From Myxococcales bacterium (GTDB taxonomy: Bacteria; Myxococcota_A; Polyangia; Polyangiales; Polyangiaceae): a stretch of DNA of 64,000 nt. Location: assembly GCA_016720545.1 (NCBI GenBank), contig JADKKK010000001.1:620001-684000 (forward strand), given 5' to 3'. Position 1 is the first letter of the stretch. Each line of letters starts with the position of its first letter. The notes under the pieces are model-generated. The model worked only from the letters and a program-made list of their open reading frames with translations, was not told the DNA's origin and made no database searches. Positions 43,731 through 51,295 of this stretch are shown piece by piece. Both the position numbers and the translations under genes were made by a program.

Positions 43731-43989
43731 GAGCTCCGTTCGATCTGGCGGCGGCAAAGGGGGATCTGACCAAGATCGCCGTGGATCGGTCGTGTGGCGC
43801 GGTGTTCCAGACGGGGCACGGAGGCAAGGGGGATACCAACCGTTCCTCGACGTCGGCGGAAAGTACTACGCAGTGCTCTCGACGCGCGAGGAGTCGGCTG
43901 GGGGTGGCGACGAGTACTCCCGCGAGGAGCTCGAGGTCACGACGCGCGTGCGACTCCTCACGCACGTCGCGATGACCGGCGCGAAGTGA
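43731..43989 (+). pseudogene. Broken small gene after hemC
   Basis: Two adjoining frames give a coherent run. One frame (from 43731, no good start codon except GTG 43781) reads DLTKIAVDRSCGAVFQTGHG. The next reads YQPFLDVGGKYYAVLSTREE and ends at TGA 43987-43989 after VRLLTHVAMTGAK. They meet in a run of five Gs at 43828-43832 where six would restore one frame. The upstream end reaches a stop at 43728-43730 with no start, so the gene is truncated as well as shifted. I cannot name the family. It is listed because the joined sequence looks like genuine protein. Confidence 0.35.
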
Positions 43990-44061
43990 GCTCTTGCACG
44001 CTCTCCGCCGCCCTTCGGTCTCGCGGGGCCCGTGGGCGTGGGCGCGGCGGCCCGCCGCGTC

Positions 44062-44079
44062 GTGGCCGGCTCCGGCCAC
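44062..44079. terminator. GC-rich hairpin between convergent genes
   Basis: A perfect inverted repeat (GTGGCCGG CT CCGGCCAC; seven base pairs with a 4-base loop) lies between the end of the small broken gene at 43989 and the end of the minus-strand protease gene at 44152. A second GC-rich stem (around 44045-44059) adjoins it. The position fits a shared terminator; there is no U-tract. Confidence 0.4.
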
Positions 44080-44151
44080 CAGACGCCCATGAGGCCGACC
44101 CTCGACAATCCTTGAAGTCCCTGGAGGGGATCAGATGCGCTGCGGTGGCGC

Positions 44152-45810
44152 TCAGATTCCGTTCTTGCACATGCCGATGAGGGCGTCCCACTTGGCCTTC
44201 ATCTCTTCGCGCACATTCGAGGCGTAGTTCTCGGGCCACCACATGCTGGTGCCTTCCGGGGGCGAGGCGGTCACCGGAGTTTGGCCAGAGATTCGTGAGT
44301 ACGACACGCAAGCTGCGCCACCGACACATTGAAATCGGTAATACCCATTTCGTCTGCCGATCGACACGTTTCGGAGGTTGAGCGAAGCCTTCCACCGCGG
44401 TTCGGTGCTCTGCGTCTGATAGGTCTCGTTCTCGAACGAGCACCCCGCCACGCGCCATGGCGAGCCGGCCGGGCGCGACGTTCCCATCAGGTGGGCGGAG
44501 AGCCCTTGCGACGTCTGCATGCTAGCGGGGGGTGCCAAGGCCGACGGGCCCACGCCCGCGGGCGCGATGCTCGGAGCTGGACCCACGCCGGGGGTGAGCG
44601 GGATCGCCAATTGGGGATTGCCGCCTCCGGCCCCTACGCCCGCCGGCTTCACGTCGAGCAGCACCGTCGCATCAATCGCATAGGCGCGAAGGTAGTCGTA
44701 CGTGACCTTCACGTAACCGCCGTTGCCCGCCCCCGTTCCCCAGCTATTTTTCAGCTCGAACGTGCCGCCGTTTCGACGGTCGTAGCCCACGATCACCATG
44801 GCGTGCCCCCCGTACGAGCCCATCGGGGCACCATCGTCGCCGAGGGATACGTCCACCACGTCACGAGAAGCGAGCGAGCCTGCGACACGGATGGCGATGA
44901 TGACCTCTCGTCCCGAACCGACCCACGCTTCGATGAGGCGAGGGTTGTTCGCGACCATGCCGGCGTCGGTGGCGAGATCGGGGCGTCGAAGGCGGCGAAC
45001 GAAGCGCCCGGGCACGGGGCCCCATCGCGCGTTCTGCGCGGCGCTGGGAGGGCGCGTCGTGGCGGGCATTTGGCTCTGGATGCCGCTCGCGGGGCACGCC
45101 ATCTGTGTCGACGTGAGGTATGGCCACTCGCTCTCACGCGGGACTCCGCCGGAGGCCATGGCGTTCACGATGTGGAGCGTGTTCGAGCCGTTCATGCAGG
45201 GGTGACCACCGTGCGACGTGCTCGTTTGATACCAAATGTCTTGCTCGCTGAAGTCGACTGCGGGCACCATGCTCGGATAGGCCGCTTCGACCGCGGCGGT
45301 CACCGCGAACGCGACGCAGGTGCCGCGATCGCCCTGGTCTTTGACAGGCGTTTGGCGCCCTTTTACCGAATAGCTCAGCGGCGGTGCAACACCCGTCTGG
45401 CCATTCACGTACCCGTCGAAGCGCGCGATCGAATCCGGGATCTGCGCCGGTACGACCTCTCCCGGGACGGGCGCGTCCTCGTCGTCGAGCATCCGCGGAC
45501 CGCCAGCGGTGACCATCATGGCGCGGCCCCGAGGCCCCGCCACGACCTGCGCGCGAAACGTCGCGAGCGGCACGGTGGCCTTTCCAGTACGAACGCGCTG
45601 CAGGAGCGCCCCCGTGACCGGCGCTTGGCGGAGCGCGACGCCGGGGAGCAGGAAGCGTGCGGGAGTCGGGGTTGGCGGGGCAGGCCGCGGTACGGGTGCC
45701 GGCGCGACGCCAGGGATCTGGGGCGCCGGAACCTGCGCGTAAGCGGCAGAGGCCACCGCGAGCCCTGCGAAGAGCAACGCGATCGCGCTCGGACGTTTCA
45801 CCTTATGCAT
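44152..45810 (-). CDS. Secreted papain-like (C1A) cysteine protease with C-terminal extension
   Basis: This 552-residue protein has a signal peptide (cleavage near Ala-Tyr-Ala-Gln, residue 25) and an Ala/Pro-rich N-terminal propeptide-like region. A papain-type domain follows, with Gln159 (oxyanion hole) and Cys165 in QGDRGTCVAFA, His336 in GGHAMVIVGYD and Asn355 in LKNSWG. All catalytic residues are present, so activity is likely. A Pro/Gly-rich linker (about 385-435) leads to a C-terminal Cys-containing domain of 110 residues that I cannot name. ATG 45810 has a GGGTGG site. It lies alone, bordering the zone that contains the IS91 remnant. Confidence 0.88.
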   Translation of the reverse strand: MHKVKRPSAIALLFAGLAVASAAYAQVPAPQIPGVAPAPVPRPAPPTPTPARFLLPGVALRQAPVTGALLQRVRTGKATVPLATFRAQVVAGPRGRAMMVTAGGPRMLDDEDAPVPGEVVPAQIPDSIARFDGYVNGQTGVAPPLSYSVKGRQTPVKDQGDRGTCVAFAVTAAVEAAYPSMVPAVDFSEQDIWYQTSTSHGGHPCMNGSNTLHIVNAMASGGVPRESEWPYLTSTQMACPASGIQSQMPATTRPPSAAQNARWGPVPGRFVRRLRRPDLATDAGMVANNPRLIEAWVGSGREVIIAIRVAGSLASRDVVDVSLGDDGAPMGSYGGHAMVIVGYDRRNGGTFELKNSWGTGAGNGGYVKVTYDYLRAYAIDATVLLDVKPAGVGAGGGNPQLAIPLTPGVGPAPSIAPAGVGPSALAPPASMQTSQGLSAHLMGTSRPAGSPWRVAGCSFENETYQTQSTEPRWKASLNLRNVSIGRRNGYYRFQCVGGAACVSYSRISGQTPVTASPPEGTSMWWPENYASNVREEMKAKWDALIGMCKNGI

Positions 45811-46229
45811 TCTACACCCACCCTCTCGTGAGACTCTTTGATCGGTCCCGAGCGCATCGAGCCGGCCTCCACGATTGGCGACGCGGGGCTGCCCCACGAC
45901 GGCGCGCAACGGTTGACGCTCGCTAGCGTCCCACCAAATGGCTCTGAATGTCGACCTCTTGGGTGCGTTCGAGCGCTCTCGCGGGAGACGAGACCCCGCG
46001 AGCGCGGACGGCGTCCCCGAGCAGGGCGTGGTGACGCGCCGGCGCTACCGCTGCCGCTGGTGGAGCGACACCGTCCTCATCGTCAGGCCGCGGGGCCGGC
46101 CGTACAAGACCTTCCTCGATCGGGCCACGTCCGGGGACGCCGCGGACGACTTTTCGTGAACGCGCTGCCCGGCGTCGCCGAGCTCCGCGGGCTCGGCGCT
46201 TCCGCGGCGTACGGGTGGAGGCGGAGCGC
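45811..46229. other. Gene-poor stretch between protease and IS91 remnant
   Basis: This 419-base region contains the 5' region of the protease gene and, on the plus strand, a doubtful 73-codon open frame at 45938-46159 that lacks a ribosome site. Its second half (VVTRRRYRCRWWSDTVLIVR) reads like protein but matches nothing I know. I see no other feature. Confidence 0.4.
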
Positions 46230-46367
46230 CGTCACACGACGCACCTCGAAGGGCGCGGTGAGGACCCACTGCCTCATGGCGGTGTCGGGGAGGACGTGAT
46301 CGCACTGGTGGCAGGTCGCGTCCCACATGCGCCAGAGTCGAACGCGAGCGAATACCTACTCAGAGCG
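46230..46367 (-). pseudogene. IS91-type transposase fragment
   Basis: On the minus strand, ARVRLWRMWDATCHQCDHV and DTAMRQWVLTAPFEVRRVTALR resemble the conserved core of IS91-family transposases, where a zinc-binding CxxC block is followed by RQWVLxxP and a hydrophobic stretch. After about 46245 the similarity stops, and upstream it begins just after the response regulator's stop, so only about 45 residues survive. The catalytic tyrosines would lie further downstream and are absent. The element is dead. The remnant shows past transposition at the end of the two-component locus. Confidence 0.5.
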
Positions 46368-47714
46368 ACTACCGAAACTCCCAAAATGTCGCATTCGGTC
46401 GTATAGAAGCGCGCGACGAATGCCGAGGAGGCGCGCTGCGAGCGCTCGATTCCCCTTGGCGACCTCCAGCGCTCGCTCGATCAGCTTTCGCTCGAGCCGC
46501 TCGAGATTGGCGCGCAGGTCGAGGTCTTCCGGCGCCTGCGGAGGCAGCGCGCCGGGAACGGCAGGGGCAGGCGACGGCGACTCCTCCGGGAGACGGAGAT
46601 CGTCCGCGTCGAGCACCTCGGAGGAGGCGAGCACTAGAGAGCTCTCCAAGACGTGCTTGAGCTGCCTGACGTTCCCGGGCCAGGAATAGGCGAGCAATCG
46701 GTCCATCGCGCTCTCCGACAGGGCTCTCCGTGGGCCGCTCCAGCGTCGTAGGAAAGAATCGACGAGCAGCGGCACGTCTTGGAGACGTTCGCGCAGAGGA
46801 GGGACGTGAATGGTGACCACCCCCAGCCGATAGTAGAGGTCTTCGCGCATGGTGCTGCCCTCGGACTTGGGCGCGACCGGCCTAGATGTCGCCGCGACGA
46901 TCCGCGCGCGCGAGACAATCGATGTGGAGTCCCCCACTCGCTCGAAGCGGCCATCCTCCAGCACCCTGAGCAGCTTGGTCTGCAGCGACGGCGGAAGGTC
47001 TCCGATCTCGTCCAAGAAGAGTGTGCCTTCGGAGGCCAGCTCGAAGCGACCCGCGCGGCGCGTGCTCGCCCCGGTGAAGGCCCCTCGCTCGTGCCCGAAG
47101 AGCTCGCTCTCTACGAGGGAAGGCGGCAGCGCCGCGACGTTCACGGCGACGAACGCACCCGACCGCGAGCCGTGCTCGTGAATGGCCCTCGCGACCAGCT
47201 CCTTGCCAACGCCGCTCTCGCCCGTCACGAGAACCGGCGCATCGCCTCCCGCTGCCCGACCAATGGTCTTCCAAACCTCCAACATTCCCGGGCTCGAGCC
47301 GACGAAGGCGCTCTCCGACGTGGGCGCCTCGAGTTTCCTGCCCACGCGCGGAGCCCGCACCGCACGGGCGACCAGCGCGAGCAGCGCGTCCAGATCGAAC
47401 GGCTTGGTCACGTAGTCGAACGCTCCGAGCTTCATCGCGCGGATCGTGCGATCGCTGTCGCCATAGGCTGTCGCGATGACCACGGGCAGCTGAGGAAACT
47501 CCGCGCGAAGGACCGCGAGCAGCTCGATGCCGTCCCCGTCCTTCAATCGTACGTCCAGGAACACGAGCTCCGGCTTGTCCGCGGCGATGCGCTCACGCGC
47601 GCCCGCGACTCCGGGGAGCGAGCTTGCGCCGTACCCTGCGTCCTCGAAGGCCGCTACCAGCGCCTCACGGATGGTCTGATCGTCATCGATTACCAGAATC
47701 TGTGGCGTGATCAT
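46356..47714 (-). CDS. NtrC-family sigma-54 response regulator
   Basis: This 452-residue regulator has a receiver domain with phosphoacceptor Asp54 in VFLDVRL and Lys104 in VTKPFD. A central AAA+ sigma-54 activation domain carries the Walker A motif GESGVGKE (165-172), the sigma-54 contact loop GAFTGA (211-216) and the FLDEIGDLPP Walker B region. A Fis-type helix-turn-helix completes it (GNRALAARLLGIRRALLYDRM). All key residues are present, so it should activate sigma-54 promoters when phosphorylated. It begins with ATGA overlap after the truncated kinase gene. A sigma-54-like promoter lies about 6.5 kb away at 54248-54263, but any connection is speculative. Confidence 0.93.
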   Translation of the reverse strand: MITPQILVIDDDQTIREALVAAFEDAGYGASSLPGVAGARERIAADKPELVFLDVRLKDGDGIELLAVLRAEFPQLPVVIATAYGDSDRTIRAMKLGAFDYVTKPFDLDALLALVARAVRAPRVGRKLEAPTSESAFVGSSPGMLEVWKTIGRAAGGDAPVLVTGESGVGKELVARAIHEHGSRSGAFVAVNVAALPPSLVESELFGHERGAFTGASTRRAGRFELASEGTLFLDEIGDLPPSLQTKLLRVLEDGRFERVGDSTSIVSRARIVAATSRPVAPKSEGSTMREDLYYRLGVVTIHVPPLRERLQDVPLLVDSFLRRWSGPRRALSESAMDRLLAYSWPGNVRQLKHVLESSLVLASSEVLDADDLRLPEESPSPAPAVPGALPPQAPEDLDLRANLERLERKLIERALEVAKGNRALAARLLGIRRALLYDRMRHFGSFGSRSE

Positions 47715-48391
47715 GCCGAGTCCTCGGGAAGAGACAAGACGAAGCAGGCGCCGTCGACTCGACGCTCGAAGCGGAGATCCCCCCCGTGCGCGCGAGCGGT
47801 GGCCCTGGACAGCACGAGACCGAGGCCCGTCCCTTCGGCCTTCTGGGTGAAGAACGGCTCGAAGAGGCATGGCTCGGCCTGTTGGTCGACTCCCGGGCCC
47901 CAATCCCGGATCGACACGCGCGCTCCGGCGGAGCCCTGCTCCACCGCGACCTCGACACGGGCGCCCCGCGGGCTCGCTTCGACGGCGTTCCGCATCAAGT
48001 TCTCGAGAGCTCGCCCGATGTCGTCGGCGTTCACGACGGCTCGCCCCTGACCGGTCACGTCGAGGGTGACTCCAACCAAGCGCGCAGCAGGCCGCAAGAG
48101 CTCCGCGCGAGCTTCGGCGAGCGCGACCAGGTCCACGCCGGAACGCGAAGTGGGCTCCTTCTCTGCATTGAATACTCCTTCGTCGAGGCCAGAAGCAAGT
48201 CCCGAGCCGGAGCGACGGGCGCCGGGTTCCGGCCTCCAGAGTCGGAGGGGCGGCGCTATGGCTGTACGAAATGCGTACGGGGCTGTCCGCTCGTCGTACG
48301 CGAGGAGCGGACACTCGCCCCCGCTCGCGCTCATGCTCGCGCTCATGCTCGCGAGTCGGGAGGCGCGCGCGGCTCGCCCGATCGAGCTCAC
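47711..48391 (-). pseudogene. Histidine kinase lacking its phosphoacceptor and sensor region (truncated)
   Basis: The C-terminal ATP-binding domain is intact. It has the N box RALENLMRNAVEAS, the G1 box DWGPGVD, the F box FEPFFTQKAEG and the G2 box GTGLGLVLSRATARAHGG. The segment just before it (VDLVALAEARAELLRPAA) is typical of sequence directly after a HisKA dimerisation helix. No H-box histidine or sensor domain can be found in any frame upstream, where sequence becomes Ser/Met/Ala-rich and repetitive (12-bp repeat at 48323-48354). The nominal start at 48391 is therefore arbitrary. The frame overlaps the response regulator by 4 bases, so the original pair was translationally coupled. The response regulator is probably now an orphan. 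Confidence 0.7.
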
Positions 48392-48488
48392 GGTGAGCGT
48401 GAACGACGACCTACCGGGCAGCGGCTACTCCGAGATCACGCCGGAAAACAGGGCGAGCCGCTACGTCGACTCCTGCCGCAGCACCTAG
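48258..48488 (+). CDS. Doubtful small secreted-type open frame
   Basis: This 76-codon frame contains a hydrophobic core (HSPPLALMLALMLASREARA) like a signal peptide, then TVSVNDDLPGSGYSEITPEN and a single late Cys. It lies opposite the broken 5' end of the kinase gene. It may be a real small exported protein or a relic of whatever replaced the kinase N-terminus. No ribosome site supports it. Confidence 0.25.
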   Translation: MAVRNAYGAVRSSYARSGHSPPLALMLALMLASREARAARPIELTVSVNDDLPGSGYSEITPENRASRYVDSCRST

Positions 48489-48500
48489 CCCCTCGCTCCC

Positions 48501-48559
48501 TTGTGGCGAAAGGCCGAGCCGCGCGACTTCTCGAAGGGATCACGCTTCCAGGAGACTAG
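48501..48559 (+). repeat. 59-bp repeat, copy 1
   Basis: The 59 bases starting TTGTGGCGAAAGGCCGAG and ending GACTAG match 48748-48806 at all but a few positions. An internal inverted repeat (CTCGAAG / CTTCCAG, one mismatch) can form a stem. The copy is joined at its end to an inverted partial copy, giving a 24-bp near-perfect palindrome at 48548-48571. Confidence 0.85.
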
Positions 48560-48600
48560 CTAGTCCCCTGGAGTCGTGGTTCGTGTCAGAAGTCCGGTCT
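48560..48600 (-). repeat. Inverted, diverged partial copy of the 59-bp repeat
   Basis: Read on the minus strand this segment resembles the end of the 59-bp repeat. The first 13 bases (CTAGTCCCCTGGA) are identical to the reverse complement of copy 2, and about 15 of the next 22 also match. Together with copy 1 it forms an inverted pair that could fold into one long hairpin, as in REP/BIME-type elements. Confidence 0.6.
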
Positions 48601-48747
48601 TCGGTGTCATCCCGAGGAGCGATGGGGTGCCCCGTTTTCGGCGGCGGCGGGCCCGTCCTCAACTCGGTCGTCGTTCCGCGCGGTGGAGGCGGCGCTTTGC
48701 GCTCAGGGGACAGTGGTTTCGGGTGTGACCGCGCGAGAACGCCGACC

Positions 48748-48806
48748 TTGTGGCGAAAGGCCGAGCCGGGCGACTTCTGGAAGGGATCACGCTTCCAGGG
48801 GACTAG
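48748..48806 (+). repeat. 59-bp repeat, copy 2
   Basis: This second direct copy lies 247 bases after copy 1 start to start. It carries a perfect 7-base inverted repeat (CTGGAAG / CTTCCAG). Its last four bases overlap the stop codon of the Cys-rich lipoprotein gene on the minus strand, so it may also act as that gene's 3' hairpin. Confidence 0.85.
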
Positions 48807-51058
48807 GGATCGTACGCGCAGCGGAAGCCGGTCTTGCCGTATTGCGTGGGCAGGGTGAACTGGTTCGCGCTCGCGTAGCCCTCGCGGCGGAACGGTTGCA
48901 CGTGATCGACCTCGAAGGTGTGGTGCCCCTCGTAGCTCCCGCCTTGCCACACGCTGCGGCCCATGCCGCTCGCGACGCGGAGGACGCCGTTCTCTGGGGC
49001 CCCGCCGTCCGGTGGGTTGTAGACGCACGACGCCGAGGTGACGTCGCCCGGGCCGCGGGGCCCGAAGTCACAGAAGATGCCAGTGCCGGGCTCGGCCTCG
49101 GTCATCTCCATGAGGTTCGCGCCGATGTCCATCCAGCCCTCGTCGGCGGCCGTGCGCAGCGAGGTGAGATCGAGCGGGAAGCGGCCTGGCGACGCGATGT
49201 ACCCGGCGACATCCGCGCCGTTGCCATAGGCGTTCGTGCTGCCAGCGACGTGGCGATAGAAGTACTGGCCCTGATCCGGGACCTTGTTGGGGATGGCGTT
49301 CCCCCAGTTGACCGTCTGCTCGTAGTCCACGACTCCGCGGGTGGGGTAGCGGGTCTCGCCCCACGGGTAGCTCTGCGCCCCCCAGAGGGCCACGTACTCC
49401 GCCCGCGTCGGCAGGCGCCCGCCGTCCCACGCGCAGAACGCCGCGTAGATCCAGTTGGGCGCGCAGTTCATCGGCTTCTCGTCGTACTGGGCCTGCGTGA
49501 AGCGGCGCGCCGGGAAGCTCGCGCCATACAGGGCCTGGAGCGTCGCGCGCGGCTGCCAGTAGGTCGCGTGACCGTAAGCGTCGGGCCCGTTGTAGCAACC
49601 CTGCGCCATGCTCGGCGTGCGCTTGTCCATGACGCCCGCGCCGAGCTGGATCGCGAGGTTCATCGGGCCCGAGGTGGCCGCCGCCGGGAGCAGGTCTCGC
49701 ACGTTCGTGGGCAGCTGGCGCTCGAGGCGCGCACCGATCGCCGTGGCCCCCGCGATCTCCGCCGCCGCCCAGGCGCGGAGGTTCGGCCCCACCGCGGTGA
49801 TGAACTGGCGCACGCGGCCCGAGGTGACCTCGTACTTGCCGACGCGGATGCCCACACCAGGCACCGGGAGCGACCGGCAGCAGCTCTCGTGCACGCGCGC
49901 AGCCAGGTGAGACTCCTTGAGGCCGCAGGTGGTGATGCCCGACGTGGCCGCCGTCGCGCACGACTGGCCGCCGATGCACACGGCGCCGTAGCAGACGGAC
50001 GAGGCGCAGTCGGAGTCCGCACCGCAAGCCAGCGCGTCGTCACACCGCGGCGCCGCCGTGCCGAGGTCCGGGTCGACGCTCCCGCCGCAGTCGATGTCGC
50101 TCTCGTCGCCGTCTTTCCGGCCGGCCTTCCGCGGCTCGCACACGAGGGCGGTGCAGAAGCCGCTGTCGCAGTCGCCGGCCACTTTGCACGCCTTCGCAGA
50201 CACGCACTTCTTGGCGGGGTTGCCGAGGGTATCGGCCATCGTGCCGCCGCAGTCGATGTCGGTCTCGCCGAGCGAGGGGGAGAGCTTGCCGTCGACCCGG
50301 GTGGGGGCGCCGCACACTCCGGCCGCGCAGACGGCCGCCTCGCAGTCGGTCGCGTCGACGCAGCCGCCACCTTGCGGGCACACCGCCGTGGCCTTGTAGG
50401 AGCCGCCGCAGTCGACGCCGGTCTCGCCTGCGTTCCTGCGCCCGTCCCGGTGGGCCGCGTCGGTGACGGGGACACAGACGCGCGCCTCGCACACGTCGCT
50501 CGTGCAGTCGAGATCGGCCTGGCAGGGCGCGGCGTCGGCGCAGAGCGTGGGCAGCCCGACGCCGCAGGTCTTCGTCCCCGGAGGCGCGCACTTGTTCAGG
50601 AAGCAGACGCCGCTCGTGCACTCGGGGCCAGCCGCGCAGGTCGCGCCGTCGCACTTCTTGCACTTGGTTCCGCCGCAGTCGATGCCCTCTTCGTCGCCGT
50701 CGTTCTTGGCGTTCGTGCACGTGGCAGGGGCGCAGACGAGCGCGCTGCAGTTGCGGCTCACGCAGTCGCCGTCGACCTTGCACCCGAGACCGTCGGCGCA
50801 CTTCTTCGCCTCGGCCGCGCCGCACTTGTCCGGCGCCGCGTCGGGCTTGGAGGCGTCGGGCGGCGTGGAGGTGTCCGCGCTCGCATCGACAGGGGGCGGG
50901 GTCGCGTCGGGCGAGGTCGAGGACGAGCTCGAAGACGACGGCACTGGAGCCGCATCGCTCACGGGGTCGACCGGAGGATCGGCGGGCGAGTCACCGCAGG
51001 CCACGAACAGGAACGCGCCGGCGAGGGCCACGAGCGTCAAGGAAACCGTGTTTCTCAT
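48803..51058 (-). CDS. Cys-rich modular lipoprotein with SUMF1/FGE-like domain
   Basis: The 751-residue product has a lipoprotein signal ending FVAC (Cys21) and a Ser/Asp/Pro tether. A long Cys-rich region (about residues 75-365) repeats units such as DGDEEGIDCGG, CKVDGDC and CTSGVC. The C-terminal 370 residues have the formylglycine-generating-enzyme (SUMF1) fold: VGKYEVTSGRVRQFI, GGRLPTRAEYVALWG, NLMEMTEAE and the closing GFRCAYDP. Active FGEs use two Cys in a CxxxxxC-type pocket near the end. Only the GFRC Cys is present here, so catalysis is doubtful and a binding role is more likely. ATG 51058 gives the signal peptide. Confidence 0.85.
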   Translation of the reverse strand: MRNTVSLTLVALAGAFLFVACGDSPADPPVDPVSDAAPVPSSSSSSSTSPDATPPPVDASADTSTPPDASKPDAAPDKCGAAEAKKCADGLGCKVDGDCVSRNCSALVCAPATCTNAKNDGDEEGIDCGGTKCKKCDGATCAAGPECTSGVCFLNKCAPPGTKTCGVGLPTLCADAAPCQADLDCTSDVCEARVCVPVTDAAHRDGRRNAGETGVDCGGSYKATAVCPQGGGCVDATDCEAAVCAAGVCGAPTRVDGKLSPSLGETDIDCGGTMADTLGNPAKKCVSAKACKVAGDCDSGFCTALVCEPRKAGRKDGDESDIDCGGSVDPDLGTAAPRCDDALACGADSDCASSVCYGAVCIGGQSCATAATSGITTCGLKESHLAARVHESCCRSLPVPGVGIRVGKYEVTSGRVRQFITAVGPNLRAWAAAEIAGATAIGARLERQLPTNVRDLLPAAATSGPMNLAIQLGAGVMDKRTPSMAQGCYNGPDAYGHATYWQPRATLQALYGASFPARRFTQAQYDEKPMNCAPNWIYAAFCAWDGGRLPTRAEYVALWGAQSYPWGETRYPTRGVVDYEQTVNWGNAIPNKVPDQGQYFYRHVAGSTNAYGNGADVAGYIASPGRFPLDLTSLRTAADEGWMDIGANLMEMTEAEPGTGIFCDFGPRGPGDVTSASCVYNPPDGGAPENGVLRVASGMGRSVWQGGSYEGHHTFEVDHVQPFRREGYASANQFTLPTQYGKTGFRCAYDP

Positions 51059-51241
51059 TCGCGATCCTCGGGGGATGAGCGTGGTCAATGGCAGGCGGGT
51101 CAGACAGGCGGGAGACTTAGGCGTAGCAGCAGCGCCGCGCGATGACGATGGGAGATTCGTCGACGAGGGGGTCTTCCGCTCTCCCATGGCGCGAGCGGCG
51201 CGGCCAGCCCGCGCGGCGCCGTGCGGCGGCGAAACGCGAGC
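51059..51241. other. Region upstream of the Cys-rich lipoprotein gene
   Basis: This 183-base stretch precedes the Cys-rich lipoprotein start on the minus strand, so it should contain its promoter, but I see no clear -35/-10 pair. Long open frames crossing it are shadows of the flanking genes. Confidence 0.35.
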
Positions 51242-51269
51242 GGCCCCGCTCACCGAAAGGAGCAGGGCC
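51242..51269 (-). terminator. Hairpin after the DUF1501 operon
   Basis: The minus-strand RNA folds GGCCCTGCTC / GAGCGGGGCC (ten pairs including one G-U) with an 8-base loop, starting 26 bases beyond the DUF1501 stop codon. It is the strongest stem in the gap before the next gene and fits an operon end; no U-run follows. Confidence 0.5.
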
Positions 51270-51295
51270 GTCGAGGGTCGGAGGGAGCCGTTTTC

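Noticed and set aside
45938..46159. 73-codon plus-strand open frame as a gene
   Set aside because: No ribosome site and no recognisable family; it is mentioned only within the gene-poor region.
48683..51145. 820-codon plus-strand frame opposite the Cys-rich lipoprotein
   Set aside because: Its sequence is a repetitive Arg/Val/Ala/His mix; the minus-strand frame has a lipobox, Cys repeats and an FGE-like domain.
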